Position numbers and translations under genes: made by a program
Shown: piece by piece, positions 15,995-22,694 of the stretch
Numbering within the stretch: the stretch's first letter is position 1
Layout: every line of letters begins with the position of its first letter
DNA from: Coprothermobacter sp.
Lineage (GTDB): Bacteria > Coprothermobacterota > Coprothermobacteria > Coprothermobacterales > Coprothermobacteraceae
Assembly: GCA_012842545.1 (NCBI GenBank)
Contig: DUSQ01000001.1
Span: 1 to 23,528, forward strand
Direction of reading: 5' to 3'
Length of the DNA stretch: 23,528 bases
Notes under the pieces: generated by a model
What the model was told of the DNA's origin: nothing
Database searches by the model: none
What the model saw: the letters and a program-made list of their open reading frames with translations, nothing else

Positions 15995-16023
15995 ATTCTA
16001 TAACAAGTGTTTATTTAGTTCAA
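15995..16023 (-). promoter_or_regulatory. Internal promoter for glgD-glgC, with -10 box built on the coaX stop codon
   Basis: On the minus strand, -35 TTGAAC (16023-16018) is followed by a 17-bp spacer and -10 TAGAAT (16000-15995). The TAG of the -10 is the coaX stop codon. ATG 15988 follows 6 bases later. The whole promoter lies in the coaX 3' end. Confidence 0.65.
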
Positions 16024-16732
16024 GGATGCGAAGCAGTCCAAACAAGCTTAAATGGGGTTCGTACCGTACTGGGAAATCAATGACCTTGCTTATGAGTCTT
16101 GCGGCACCGCCTGTGAGTACCGCGTTCAACTCGGGATACTCATTCTTGAGCCTGTTGTAGAAACCTTCCGCCCAAAAGGCAAAACCAAAAATGAAGCCCG
16201 ATTCCAAATTTGTTTTTGTGTCGCGTCCGATGAGGTCCTTTGGTACATCCAAAGGTACTTCTTGCAACAAGGCCGCTTTAGCAGTTAGACATTCATATGA
16301 TGACATGACGCCTGGCCCAATAACGCCTCCCACGAATTCGTGGTGTGGCGTAACTAAGTTTATAACACTGGCAGTGCCGAAGTCTATGGTAATGAAAGGA
16401 GTTTTGAGACCCAAGTAAAAAGCACCTTCAATGTCAGCTAAACGATCCTCACCAACTTCTGCTTTCCTGCTTACGTCAAAGGTTATGTCGAAATTATCAG
16501 CTTCCTTTAAGGTTAGTCCCGGAGCTTTTCTTGAAAGTAATTCTGTCCACCTTGCTCCCACAGCGGGCACCACAGAACTAAGCACCCATGCGTCCATGGG
16601 TTGACTAATTAAGTCAGAGTCAAACTGTCCTGTGGGGAATTCCAATATGTTTGATAGCCTTTTACCATCGCTAAAGGCAAGTTTTGTTCTTGTGTTACCA
16701 ATATCAACTAGTACTACTGTATCGTTTCCCAT
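15998..16732 (-). CDS. coaX: Type III pantothenate kinase
   Basis: First step of coenzyme A synthesis, phosphorylating pantothenate; 244 aa, typical. Acetate/sugar kinase-fold motifs are DIGNTRTKLAF (10-20), VGEDRLAD (93-100), ITIDFGTASVINLV (114-127, with catalytic-type D117) and GGVIGPGVMSS (135-145). It overlaps parB by 19 bases. The start has no clear Shine-Dalgarno and probably depends on coupling to parB. Its TAG stop codon doubles as the first half of the predicted glgD -10 box. Confidence 0.95.
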   Translation of the reverse strand: MGNDTVVLVDIGNTRTKLAFSDGKRLSNILEFPTGQFDSDLISQPMDAWVLSSVVPAVGARWTELLSRKAPGLTLKEADNFDITFDVSRKAEVGEDRLADIEGAFYLGLKTPFITIDFGTASVINLVTPHHEFVGGVIGPGVMSSYECLTAKAALLQEVPLDVPKDLIGRDTKTNLESGFIFGFAFWAEGFYNRLKNEYPELNAVLTGGAARLISKVIDFPVRYEPHLSLFGLLRILELNKHLL

Positions 16733-17562
16733 TGTTTTATAAGCTCAGCTAGCTGTGCAGCTTTTTCCGGGTTGGAAAAGCTAATAGTTACAGAATAGCC
16801 ATTCTTGCTCTTGGACACTCTCACCGGTATGGTCTTTATCTGGGCAAAAGCTTGTTTAAGCTTTTTTACATTTGGGTCTGTGTCCTTCTTAGTAGTACTA
16901 CTAACACCATCTCTCTGGGAGGCTCTGCAAAGCTGCTCCAATTCTCTCACAGACAATTTCTTTTGAGCTACCACTTTTGCTAACTTAACAATTTGCTCTT
17001 CACTTTTCAAGCTAAGTAAGACTTTTGCATGTCCCACTGTGATGTCGCCTTTTTGTAGTAGGGTTTGAACTTCTTGTGGCAGATCTAAGAGTCTTAGCAG
17101 GTTTGCGAAATTTGACCTGCTCATACCAAGAACTTCCGCTAGTTCTTCTTGAGTCATACCAGTACTCTCGATTATTTGCTTGCAAGCCCGTGCTACCTCA
17201 ACTGGGTTGAGATCTTTTCTTTGAAGGTTTTCAACCAAAGCCATAACCATGGCTTGCTCGTCACTGACGTTTTTTACGATCACTGGCACCTTTTCTAAGC
17301 CAGCCTTTATGGCTGCTCTCCAGCGCCTTTCGCCGGCTATAAGTTCATACTTGTCTCCAGAACCTCTCACCAATATGGGCTGTAGCACGCCAGTTTTCTT
17401 TAGAGACTCTGCCAGATCGTCAATATCCTCATCGTCAAGCACGGAGCGAGGTTGGAATGGTGAAGTTGTTATCAAGCCAGGATCCAGCTGGAGGATTTCT
17501 TCACCTAGTAAGTTGTCTCCGAGAAGTGCATTTAACCCCTTACCGAGTTTGTTTTTGGACAC
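16714..17562 (-). CDS. parB: Chromosome-partitioning protein ParB (Spo0J)
   Basis: Centromere-binding CTP-dependent clamp that acts with ParA in chromosome segregation; 282 aa, typical. The N-terminal domain has FQPRSV (36-41), GERRWRA (77-83, the CTP-binding box) and ENLQRKDLNPVE (111-122). A helix-turn-helix follows at about 136-157 (MTQEELAEVLGMSRSNFANLL), and a C-terminal dimerisation region ends the protein. The start is GTG 17562, with GGAGG about 12 bases upstream. It overlaps parA by 23 bases and coaX by 19. No parS-like site (TGTTTCACGTGAAACA) was found in the window. Confidence 0.97.
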   Translation of the reverse strand: MSKNKLGKGLNALLGDNLLGEEILQLDPGLITTSPFQPRSVLDDEDIDDLAESLKKTGVLQPILVRGSGDKYELIAGERRWRAAIKAGLEKVPVIVKNVSDEQAMVMALVENLQRKDLNPVEVARACKQIIESTGMTQEELAEVLGMSRSNFANLLRLLDLPQEVQTLLQKGDITVGHAKVLLSLKSEEQIVKLAKVVAQKKLSVRELEQLCRASQRDGVSSTTKKDTDPNVKKLKQAFAQIKTIPVRVSKSKNGYSVTISFSNPEKAAQLAELIKQWETIQ

Positions 17563-18307
17563 GCCCCTCTATCTCCTCCACTAAGTCATTATATGCTTTA
17601 GCTGCCGGGGAGCGCTTATCGTACTCCATAATGCTTTGGCCGTAGCTTGGAGCTTCGGCTACTCGAGTGCTTCTGGGTATAACTGTCTTGAAGACTTTTT
17701 CCCTAAAATATGCTCTGAGTTCTGCTTCCACTTCCTGGCTGAGTCTGGTTCTTCTGTCATACATGGTTAGCAAGAATCCTAAAACGTCCAAGTTTGTATT
17801 TAAGTACTTTTTTACAAGATTAACTGTCTTTAGTAACTGTCCCACACCTTCCAAAGCGAAAAACTCACACTGAATGGGCACGAGTACCCAGTCTGATGAA
17901 ACTAATGCGTTCACGGTTAGTAGTCCCAAGGAAGGAGGGGTATCTATTATTATCATGTCGAACTCTTCTTTTAAAGGTTCCAGAGCCATTTTTAGTCTGG
18001 TTTCTCTGCTCAAAACGTTTACTAACTCCACTTCCGCACCTGCCAAATCTAAGTTTGCCGGAATCAAATAAAGGTTATTTCTTACCATGATAGCCGCTTC
18101 TCTAGCGGAAGCGTCATTAATAAGTACATCGTAGGTGGTAACCTTTAGCTCGTTTTTTGTTACCCCCAAGCCCGTAGTAGCGTTACCTTGAGCGTCCATG
18201 TCAACCAAAAGCACTTTTCTGTTTTGAGCGTAGACGAAGGCTAAATTCAATGCAGTGGTCGTTTTTCCCACTCCACCTTTTTGGTTAGCTACCGATATGA
18301 TCATCAT
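17540..18307 (-). CDS. parA: Chromosome-partitioning ATPase ParA (Soj)
   Basis: Deviant Walker ATPase that moves or times segregation of ParB-bound origin DNA; 255 aa, typical for chromosomal Soj. The deviant Walker A is KGGVGKTT (10-17). Other motifs are VDMDAQGNATTGLG and IIIDTPPSLG. There is no N-terminal DNA-binding extension, which fits a chromosomal rather than a plasmid type I system. The start at 18307 overlaps the uppS stop (ATGA); a second ATG follows directly. Confidence 0.96.
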   Translation of the reverse strand: MMIISVANQKGGVGKTTTALNLAFVYAQNRKVLLVDMDAQGNATTGLGVTKNELKVTTYDVLINDASAREAAIMVRNNLYLIPANLDLAGAEVELVNVLSRETRLKMALEPLKEEFDMIIIDTPPSLGLLTVNALVSSDWVLVPIQCEFFALEGVGQLLKTVNLVKKYLNTNLDVLGFLLTMYDRRTRLSQEVEAELRAYFREKVFKTVIPRSTRVAEAPSYGQSIMEYDKRSPAAKAYNDLVEEIEGRVQKQTR

Positions 18308-18987
18308 GTGCCAAACCTTCTTTGCCTCCTCTGGAATTCTTCAAGTACATAATCCACATCGCTCTCTTCCATGTCTGGCCAGTATTTGTTTAGAAAGATG
18401 AGCTCAGCGTACGCTGATTGCCAAAGGAGGAAATTTGATATTCTTTGTTCCCCACTAGTGCGTACTATGACGTCAACAGGATTTGATTCTGGGTTATATA
18501 AGTAATGATCAATGTCCTCTTCGCTGATCTCACGTATACCTTCATTTTGCTGCAAAATGGAGTTTACTGCATGAACAATTTCCAATCTACCTCCGTAATT
18601 TATGGCTAAGTTCACCAATAGTCCAGTATTATTCTTTGTTCTCTCTTCAACTCTTTGTAAAGCTTTTTGAACGTTTTGAGGAAGCCCATTCTTTTCGCCA
18701 ATGTGGCGTACTCTTATATTCTTCCGTGCCCATGGCTCCAGAATGGACTCCACCATCCTGACTCCCAGGTTCATCAAGTAACTAACTTCTTCTTGAGTTC
18801 TCTTCCAATTTTCCGTGCTGAAGAGGTAGTAAGTCACTTGTTTAACTTCGGTATTTAACAAATAGTCAGTTACAAGAAGCACCTTATTAAAGCCAGCTTC
18901 ATGACCGTGGAATGTGGGCAAGCCCTTTTCTTTTGCCCAGCGTCTATTGCCATCTACTATGAATCCGATATGATTTGGAACCGACAT
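18304..18987 (-). CDS. uppS: Isoprenyl transferase (undecaprenyl diphosphate synthase)
   Basis: Cis-prenyltransferase that builds the C55 lipid carrier for cell-wall synthesis; 227 aa, slightly short. Signatures are HIGFIVDGNRRWAKEKG (catalytic D12), GHEAGFNKV, LAINYGGRLEIV and RTSGEQRISNFLLWQSAYAEL. ATG 18987 is 6 bases after TAGAAT, and the TAG of that box is the stop of the upstream MFS gene. The nearest GGAGG is 15 bases from ATG, inside the MFS coding end, too far for normal use. It leads the minus-strand run uppS-parA-parB-coaX. Chain length (C55) is inferred from the cell-wall context. Confidence 0.95.
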   Translation of the reverse strand: MSVPNHIGFIVDGNRRWAKEKGLPTFHGHEAGFNKVLLVTDYLLNTEVKQVTYYLFSTENWKRTQEEVSYLMNLGVRMVESILEPWARKNIRVRHIGEKNGLPQNVQKALQRVEERTKNNTGLLVNLAINYGGRLEIVHAVNSILQQNEGIREISEEDIDHYLYNPESNPVDVIVRTSGEQRISNFLLWQSAYAELIFLNKYWPDMEESDVDYVLEEFQRRQRRFGT

Positions 18988-18993
18988 AATTTT

Positions 18994-19001
18994 ATTCTAT
19001 A
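18994..19001 (-). promoter_or_regulatory. Probable -10 element for uppS, overlapping the MFS stop codon
   Basis: TATAGAAT on the minus strand, in the same 17-base block TATAGAATAAAATTATG that precedes glgD. TAGAAT (18999-18994) is 6 bases from ATG 18987, and its TAG is the MFS stop. No good -35 is visible at 16-18 bp, which lowers confidence. Confidence 0.5.
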
Positions 19002-20244
19002 GCCTCCTTCTTGATCGTTGCGCATTTTCAAACAAGATAAGTGACACAAAAGCTAAAATCGAAGAGAATGCAAGCAGCAAATTACTCATATTAAAAGCCA
19101 ATACTGGCTGTTCTTTCCATGTTAGCAAATCAAGGACAACGCCGTAAAAAAGCTGCCCAAAGGCTGCTCCCAAGAAACCGCCACCGTTAACTAAAGCCAT
19201 ACCAATCCCAGAGAACTTGCTTCCTGCTATCTCTTTACCCCAATTCCATACAGGCATGTAACCAGCAGAGGTGAAACCTGTTAAGAAAAACCATACTGGA
19301 TAACACCAGAAAGGCCATCGGCTAGCGGTAAGTAAGAAAAGCATTAGTATCATGTTTGTTCCTAAAAAAACTTTTGCAAACTTGAATTCACCCATTCTTG
19401 CAGTTAAAACACCTGACAGAAGAGCGGCAACCATGAAGCCAACGGCTATGAGCATCACAGAGTAACTCGCGGCAATCTTGCTCGCATGAGCTAAGTTTTG
19501 AACCAAGGGAACACCCCAGGCTGCTTGCAACGTCATTATGGGGGCCAAAGAAAAGAAGTAAATAAGGGTGGGAAACCAAATTCGGCGTCTGCTTACCACC
19601 GTTTTTAAGCCATCCATTGTTTCCTTCCATGTAAGCTGGGGTTCTTCTCTTAGATCCTCGAAACCTGCCAAAGAAGGTCTGTCCTTAACGAGAAGGAAAG
19701 CTGCCACTCCTATGAGTGCTGTTATTACGCCCACAGCATAGAATGAATTCCTCCAGCCGATTTTAGAAACAAGTAGTGCCAGAGGAGCCGAAGAAACTAA
19801 CGCTCCCAAATTACCTATGAAAGTAGTAATTCCTGTAAGTGCCACAAACTCTGCAGGAAGAAACCATGAGTTGTTCAATTTCAAAACAGCTATGTAGACG
19901 GGCGATACGCCCAGGGCAGAAATAAACCTTCCCCATAGCAAAACCGTGAAGCTCTGTGCAGAAGCAAAGATCCAAGATCCCAAGGAAGCTAAAATCATCG
20001 CCAAGGAAATAGACTTTTTTGGTCCCCAGTAGTCAATAAGCGCGCCAGCAGGAACCTGCATCAGCGCGTATGTGTAAAAATACAAAGAAGTTAGAAGGGA
20101 AAACTGGGAGGCACTTAAGCTAAAAGTGGACTGCAAATCAGGCTGAACCACATTTAGTGAGGTCCGAACGAAGAAGACGAAAAAATAAGCTGCTAATCCA
20201 GCAAAAACAGTAATGTTGCGTGTTCTCTTGAACGAATGATTCAT
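18997..20244 (-). CDS. Major facilitator superfamily transporter
   Basis: Twelve-helix type membrane carrier, 415 aa, normal MFS length. The pattern of hydrophobic helices is clear. The loop LIDYWGPKKS (about 65-74) matches the cytoplasmic loop 2-3 signature region. GRFISALGVSPVYIAVLKL fits helix 4, and a central charged loop (KDRPSLAGFEDLREEPQLTWKE) separates the two halves. The overall look is of the anion/nitrate-like or drug-like MFS branches; the substrate cannot be told. ATG 20244 has no good Shine-Dalgarno and follows a possible -10 by 11 bases. It is divergent from marR, so the MarR protein could also act here. Its stop codon is part of the uppS promoter. Confidence 0.9.
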   Translation of the reverse strand: MNHSFKRTRNITVFAGLAAYFFVFFVRTSLNVVQPDLQSTFSLSASQFSLLTSLYFYTYALMQVPAGALIDYWGPKKSISLAMILASLGSWIFASAQSFTVLLWGRFISALGVSPVYIAVLKLNNSWFLPAEFVALTGITTFIGNLGALVSSAPLALLVSKIGWRNSFYAVGVITALIGVAAFLLVKDRPSLAGFEDLREEPQLTWKETMDGLKTVVSRRRIWFPTLIYFFSLAPIMTLQAAWGVPLVQNLAHASKIAASYSVMLIAVGFMVAALLSGVLTARMGEFKFAKVFLGTNMILMLFLLTASRWPFWCYPVWFFLTGFTSAGYMPVWNWGKEIAGSKFSGIGMALVNGGGFLGAAFGQLFYGVVLDLLTWKEQPVLAFNMSNLLLAFSSILAFVSLILFENAQRSRRRL

Positions 20245-20255
20245 GTCAATAACAT

Positions 20256-20261
20256 ATTATC
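20256..20261 (-). promoter_or_regulatory. Possible -10 for the MFS gene, near-leaderless
   Basis: GATAAT (5 of 6 to consensus) on the minus strand ends 11 bases before ATG 20244. No convincing -35 at the standard distance was seen. An alternative is TATGTT (20256-20251), 6 bases before ATG, with TTGCAG 18 bp upstream. Either would give a leader of a few bases or none. Confidence 0.35.
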
Positions 20262-20342
20262 ATCACCTAATAGCCTGCAAGTACCTACCTTGACTGAAAC
20301 GAGTGATTTCAAGTGGTTTTAAGAACTGTTTAAGTGGCGTTG

Positions 20343-20371
20343 TTGACTTCACTGCGGTGCTATTATATAAT
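20343..20371 (+). promoter_or_regulatory. Promoter of the marR-ABC exporter operon
   Basis: -35 TTGACT (20343-20348), 17-bp spacer, perfect -10 TATAAT (20366-20371). Transcription should begin near 20378, just before the palindromic operator. The leader is about 70 bases and includes a strong AAAAGGAGG. Confidence 0.85.
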
Positions 20372-20382
20372 TTTTCAGCATG

Positions 20383-20413
20383 AGTTAGCAACCTAATAAT
20401 TAGGTTGCTAACT
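20383..20413. promoter_or_regulatory. Perfect 31-bp palindromic operator, probable MarR site
   Basis: Arms of 15 bases (AGTTAGCAACCTAAT and its exact complement) flank one central base, A20398. The site occupies about +5 to +35 of the predicted transcript, directly downstream of the promoter and upstream of marR. This is the expected place for a self-repressing MarR operator. It lacks a trailing T tract, so it is not an intrinsic terminator. Confidence 0.75.
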
Positions 20414-20449
20414 AATATTACGACTGTTAATTGAAAAGGAGGCTGAAAA

Positions 20450-20974
20450 GTGTTTGGAGGTAGTGATCTTTCATCGCAACCGTTGGATGATGTGCTCTGC
20501 ACGAACCAAACTTCCATGCAGGTTTTCAGGGCATTGTTCAAACTAATCAGGGTTCACGGCCAGCTTGTTTTTAGAATGACTGCTCAGAAAGGTTTTTACC
20601 CTGGCCAAGCGGTGGCTTTAGCGGCCATTGCACGTAAACCAGGAATAAGTCAACGGGAGTTAGCTGATTTCATGCATGTAGCTCCTCCCACTGTGGCTAA
20701 CATGTTAAAGAGTCTTGAAAGAGCGGGTTTCGTTGAAAGGAAGGTTGATTCGCAAGATCAACGCTTTGTACGTATCCAGCTGACCGAAAAAGGGTCAAAT
20801 GCTGCTAAGAGTATTGATGAGATTTTCTCTGAAATCTGCGATGTAAGTTTGGATGGACTGGATGAGGAAAAAAAGCAGGTTTTAGTAGATTTACTCAGTA
20901 AGATTGCTGAGAATATGCTACGGCACATGGAGAATTTAGGAGGTGCAAACGAATATGATAAAACTGCTCAGTAA
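20450..20974 (+). CDS. MarR-family transcriptional regulator
   Basis: Winged-helix repressor, 174 aa. A dimerisation helix comes first, then the wHTH region: GISQRELADFMHVAPPTVANMLKSLERAGFVERK (about 65-98), and the wing with DSQDQRFVRIQLTEKG (about 100-115). The C-terminal helices close the dimer. The start is GTG 20450 with AAAAGGAGG 7 bases upstream. It overlaps the first ABC exporter gene by 20 bases, so it most likely controls that exporter and itself through the palindrome at 20383-20413. The inducing ligand is unknown; drugs or small aromatic compounds are usual for the family. Confidence 0.94.
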   Translation: MFGGSDLSSQPLDDVLCTNQTSMQVFRALFKLIRVHGQLVFRMTAQKGFYPGQAVALAAIARKPGISQRELADFMHVAPPTVANMLKSLERAGFVERKVDSQDQRFVRIQLTEKGSNAAKSIDEIFSEICDVSLDGLDEEKKQVLVDLLSKIAENMLRHMENLGGANEYDKTAQ

Positions 20975-22694
20975 TTACTTGAAACCGTATTGGAAGTTCG
21001 TTTTGGTAGTGGTCTTGCTACTTACTTTTCAAGCGGTTATGAACCTTTATTTACCAAACTTGAATGCCGACATAATCAACAACGGCGTAGTAAAAGGTGA
21101 TGTGGATTACATTTGGAAAACAGGCGGGTTAATGCTGGCAGTTACTTGTTTGGTCATTATTGCTTCCATTATTTCTACCTATTTTGCATCAAAAACTGCT
21201 ATGGGGTTCGGCCGCGACCTAAGAAATGCTGTCTTTGAAAAAGTACTCAGTTTTTCACAAGCTGAACTAGATAAATTCGGGGTACCCACGCTCATAACGC
21301 GGAATACTAACGACGTACACCAAATGCAGATGATGGTTCAAATCGGCCTTACCATGATTGTGACTGCACCTATCATGGCTGTGGGAAGCATAATAATGGC
21401 TCTTCGTCAAGACGTGGTGCTTTCTTACTCCATACTTATCATTGTTCCGCTCATGGGAGCTGTGGTAGGCTTAATGCTAAACATTGCTACACCTCTTTTT
21501 AGATCAGTTCAGCAAAAAATAGACCGTGTTAACCAAGTACTACGAGAAAAGCTAATGGGCGTGCGAGTCATAAGGGCCTTTGTCAAAGATGATTATGAAG
21601 CCAGGCGTTTCGATGAAGCTAACAAGGATCTAATGCAAACCACTTTAAAGGTAAACCGTTTGATGGCTTTTGGTATACCATCTCTGATGGCCATTATGAA
21701 CTTGGCCATGGTTGCCATTGTTTGGTTTGGTAGCATACGAATTGATAGCGGGGCCATGCCTATTGGTAACTTGACAGCTTTTCTCACATACATCATGCAA
21801 ATCATGATCTCAGTGATGATCGCCATGGGGATGTTTATCATGGTTCCACGGGCAGAGGCTTCTGCTGAGAGGATCTTATCCGTGCTTGAAACCGAACCTT
21901 CAATTAAATCCAGCCCTGACGGAAAAATAACCCGAATCTCAGTGCCCAAAGGGCTATTAGAATTCCGCGACGTGGAATTTCGTTACCCAGGTGCAGAAAG
22001 GCCCGTGCTAAGAGACATAAGTTTTACAGCTGAACCTGGCCAGTTTACAGCCATTGTGGGGAGTACCGGGTCCGGAAAAAGTACTCTGGTTAACTTAATC
22101 CCGCGTTTCTATGATGTTACTGATGGCCAGATCTTGTTGGATGGGATTGACATACGCGAGATGCCTGTGGAAGAACTGCGGGCAAAAATATCCTTAGTTC
22201 CACAAAAGGCGTTCTTGTTTAGGGGCACTGTGGAAGAGAACCTCAGGTGGGGCAATGATGATGCAACCATTGAGGAGCTTTGGCATGCTTTGGAAATAGC
22301 GCAAGCCAAAGAATTTGTCGTGAACATGCCTGGGCAGCTTCAGGCTTTTATCGACCAAGCTGGAGCCAACGTTTCTGGTGGTCAGCGTCAAAGGCTCTCC
22401 ATTGCCAGAGCCCTGGTCAAGAAGGCTGAGGTTTATGTGTTCGACGATTGCTTCTCGGCTCTGGACTTTAAAACCGAGTCACTGGTGCGGTCATCTCTTC
22501 GAGAAGAGCTCAAAGATGCCACAGTCATCATTGTTGCCCAAAGGGTTAGCAGCATCATGGATGCTGACAAGATTGTTGTCCTAAACGATGACGGCACCAT
22601 TGCTGGTATTGGAACTCATGATGAGCTGTTAAAGACTTGTAGGGTGTATGAGGAGATTGTTTACTCACAGCTTTCAAAGGAGGAAATAGCATGA
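20955..22694 (+). CDS. ABC exporter half-transporter with degenerate ATP site (TM287/LmrC-like)
   Basis: Fused membrane and nucleotide-binding domains, 579 aa. Six transmembrane helices cover about 1-310. The ATPase has Walker A GSTGSGKST (369-377), signature VSGGQ (473-477), and Walker B ending D497. The residue after Walker B, normally catalytic Glu, is Asp (D498 in FDDCFSALD), and the H-loop His is Gln (Q529 in VAQR). This asymmetry is characteristic of one half of heterodimeric exporters. The frame is open back to GTG 20943, but ATG 20955 is preferred because AGGAGGT (20938-20944) is 10 bases upstream and MIKLLSNYLKPY is the usual start. Its end overlaps the partner gene as ATGA. Probable role: export of drugs or other hydrophobic compounds. 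Confidence 0.94.
   Translation: MIKLLSNYLKPYWKFVLVVVLLLTFQAVMNLYLPNLNADIINNGVVKGDVDYIWKTGGLMLAVTCLVIIASIISTYFASKTAMGFGRDLRNAVFEKVLSFSQAELDKFGVPTLITRNTNDVHQMQMMVQIGLTMIVTAPIMAVGSIIMALRQDVVLSYSILIIVPLMGAVVGLMLNIATPLFRSVQQKIDRVNQVLREKLMGVRVIRAFVKDDYEARRFDEANKDLMQTTLKVNRLMAFGIPSLMAIMNLAMVAIVWFGSIRIDSGAMPIGNLTAFLTYIMQIMISVMIAMGMFIMVPRAEASAERILSVLETEPSIKSSPDGKITRISVPKGLLEFRDVEFRYPGAERPVLRDISFTAEPGQFTAIVGSTGSGKSTLVNLIPRFYDVTDGQILLDGIDIREMPVEELRAKISLVPQKAFLFRGTVEENLRWGNDDATIEELWHALEIAQAKEFVVNMPGQLQAFIDQAGANVSGGQRQRLSIARALVKKAEVYVFDDCFSALDFKTESLVRSSLREELKDATVIIVAQRVSSIMDADKIVVLNDDGTIAGIGTHDELLKTCRVYEEIVYSQLSKEEIA

Noticed and set aside
15998..18307. A parS centromere site near parAB
   Set aside because: CACGTG-containing sequences elsewhere in the window (7297, 12912, 15272, 23501) lack the flanking GTTT/AAAC arms of parS, and none occurs in parAB itself.
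20383..20413. The long palindrome as an intrinsic terminator or attenuator
   Set aside because: The stem is only moderately GC-rich and is followed by ACTAATATTA rather than a run of T; it fits a DNA operator better.
20263..20541. Minus-strand 92-codon open frame across the marR leader
   Set aside because: It runs through the promoter, the palindrome and the marR start, shows no protein features, and is probably chance.
20943..20954. GTG 20943 as start of the first ABC exporter gene
   Set aside because: It overlaps the Shine-Dalgarno that serves ATG 20955, which has good spacing and the normal N-terminus.
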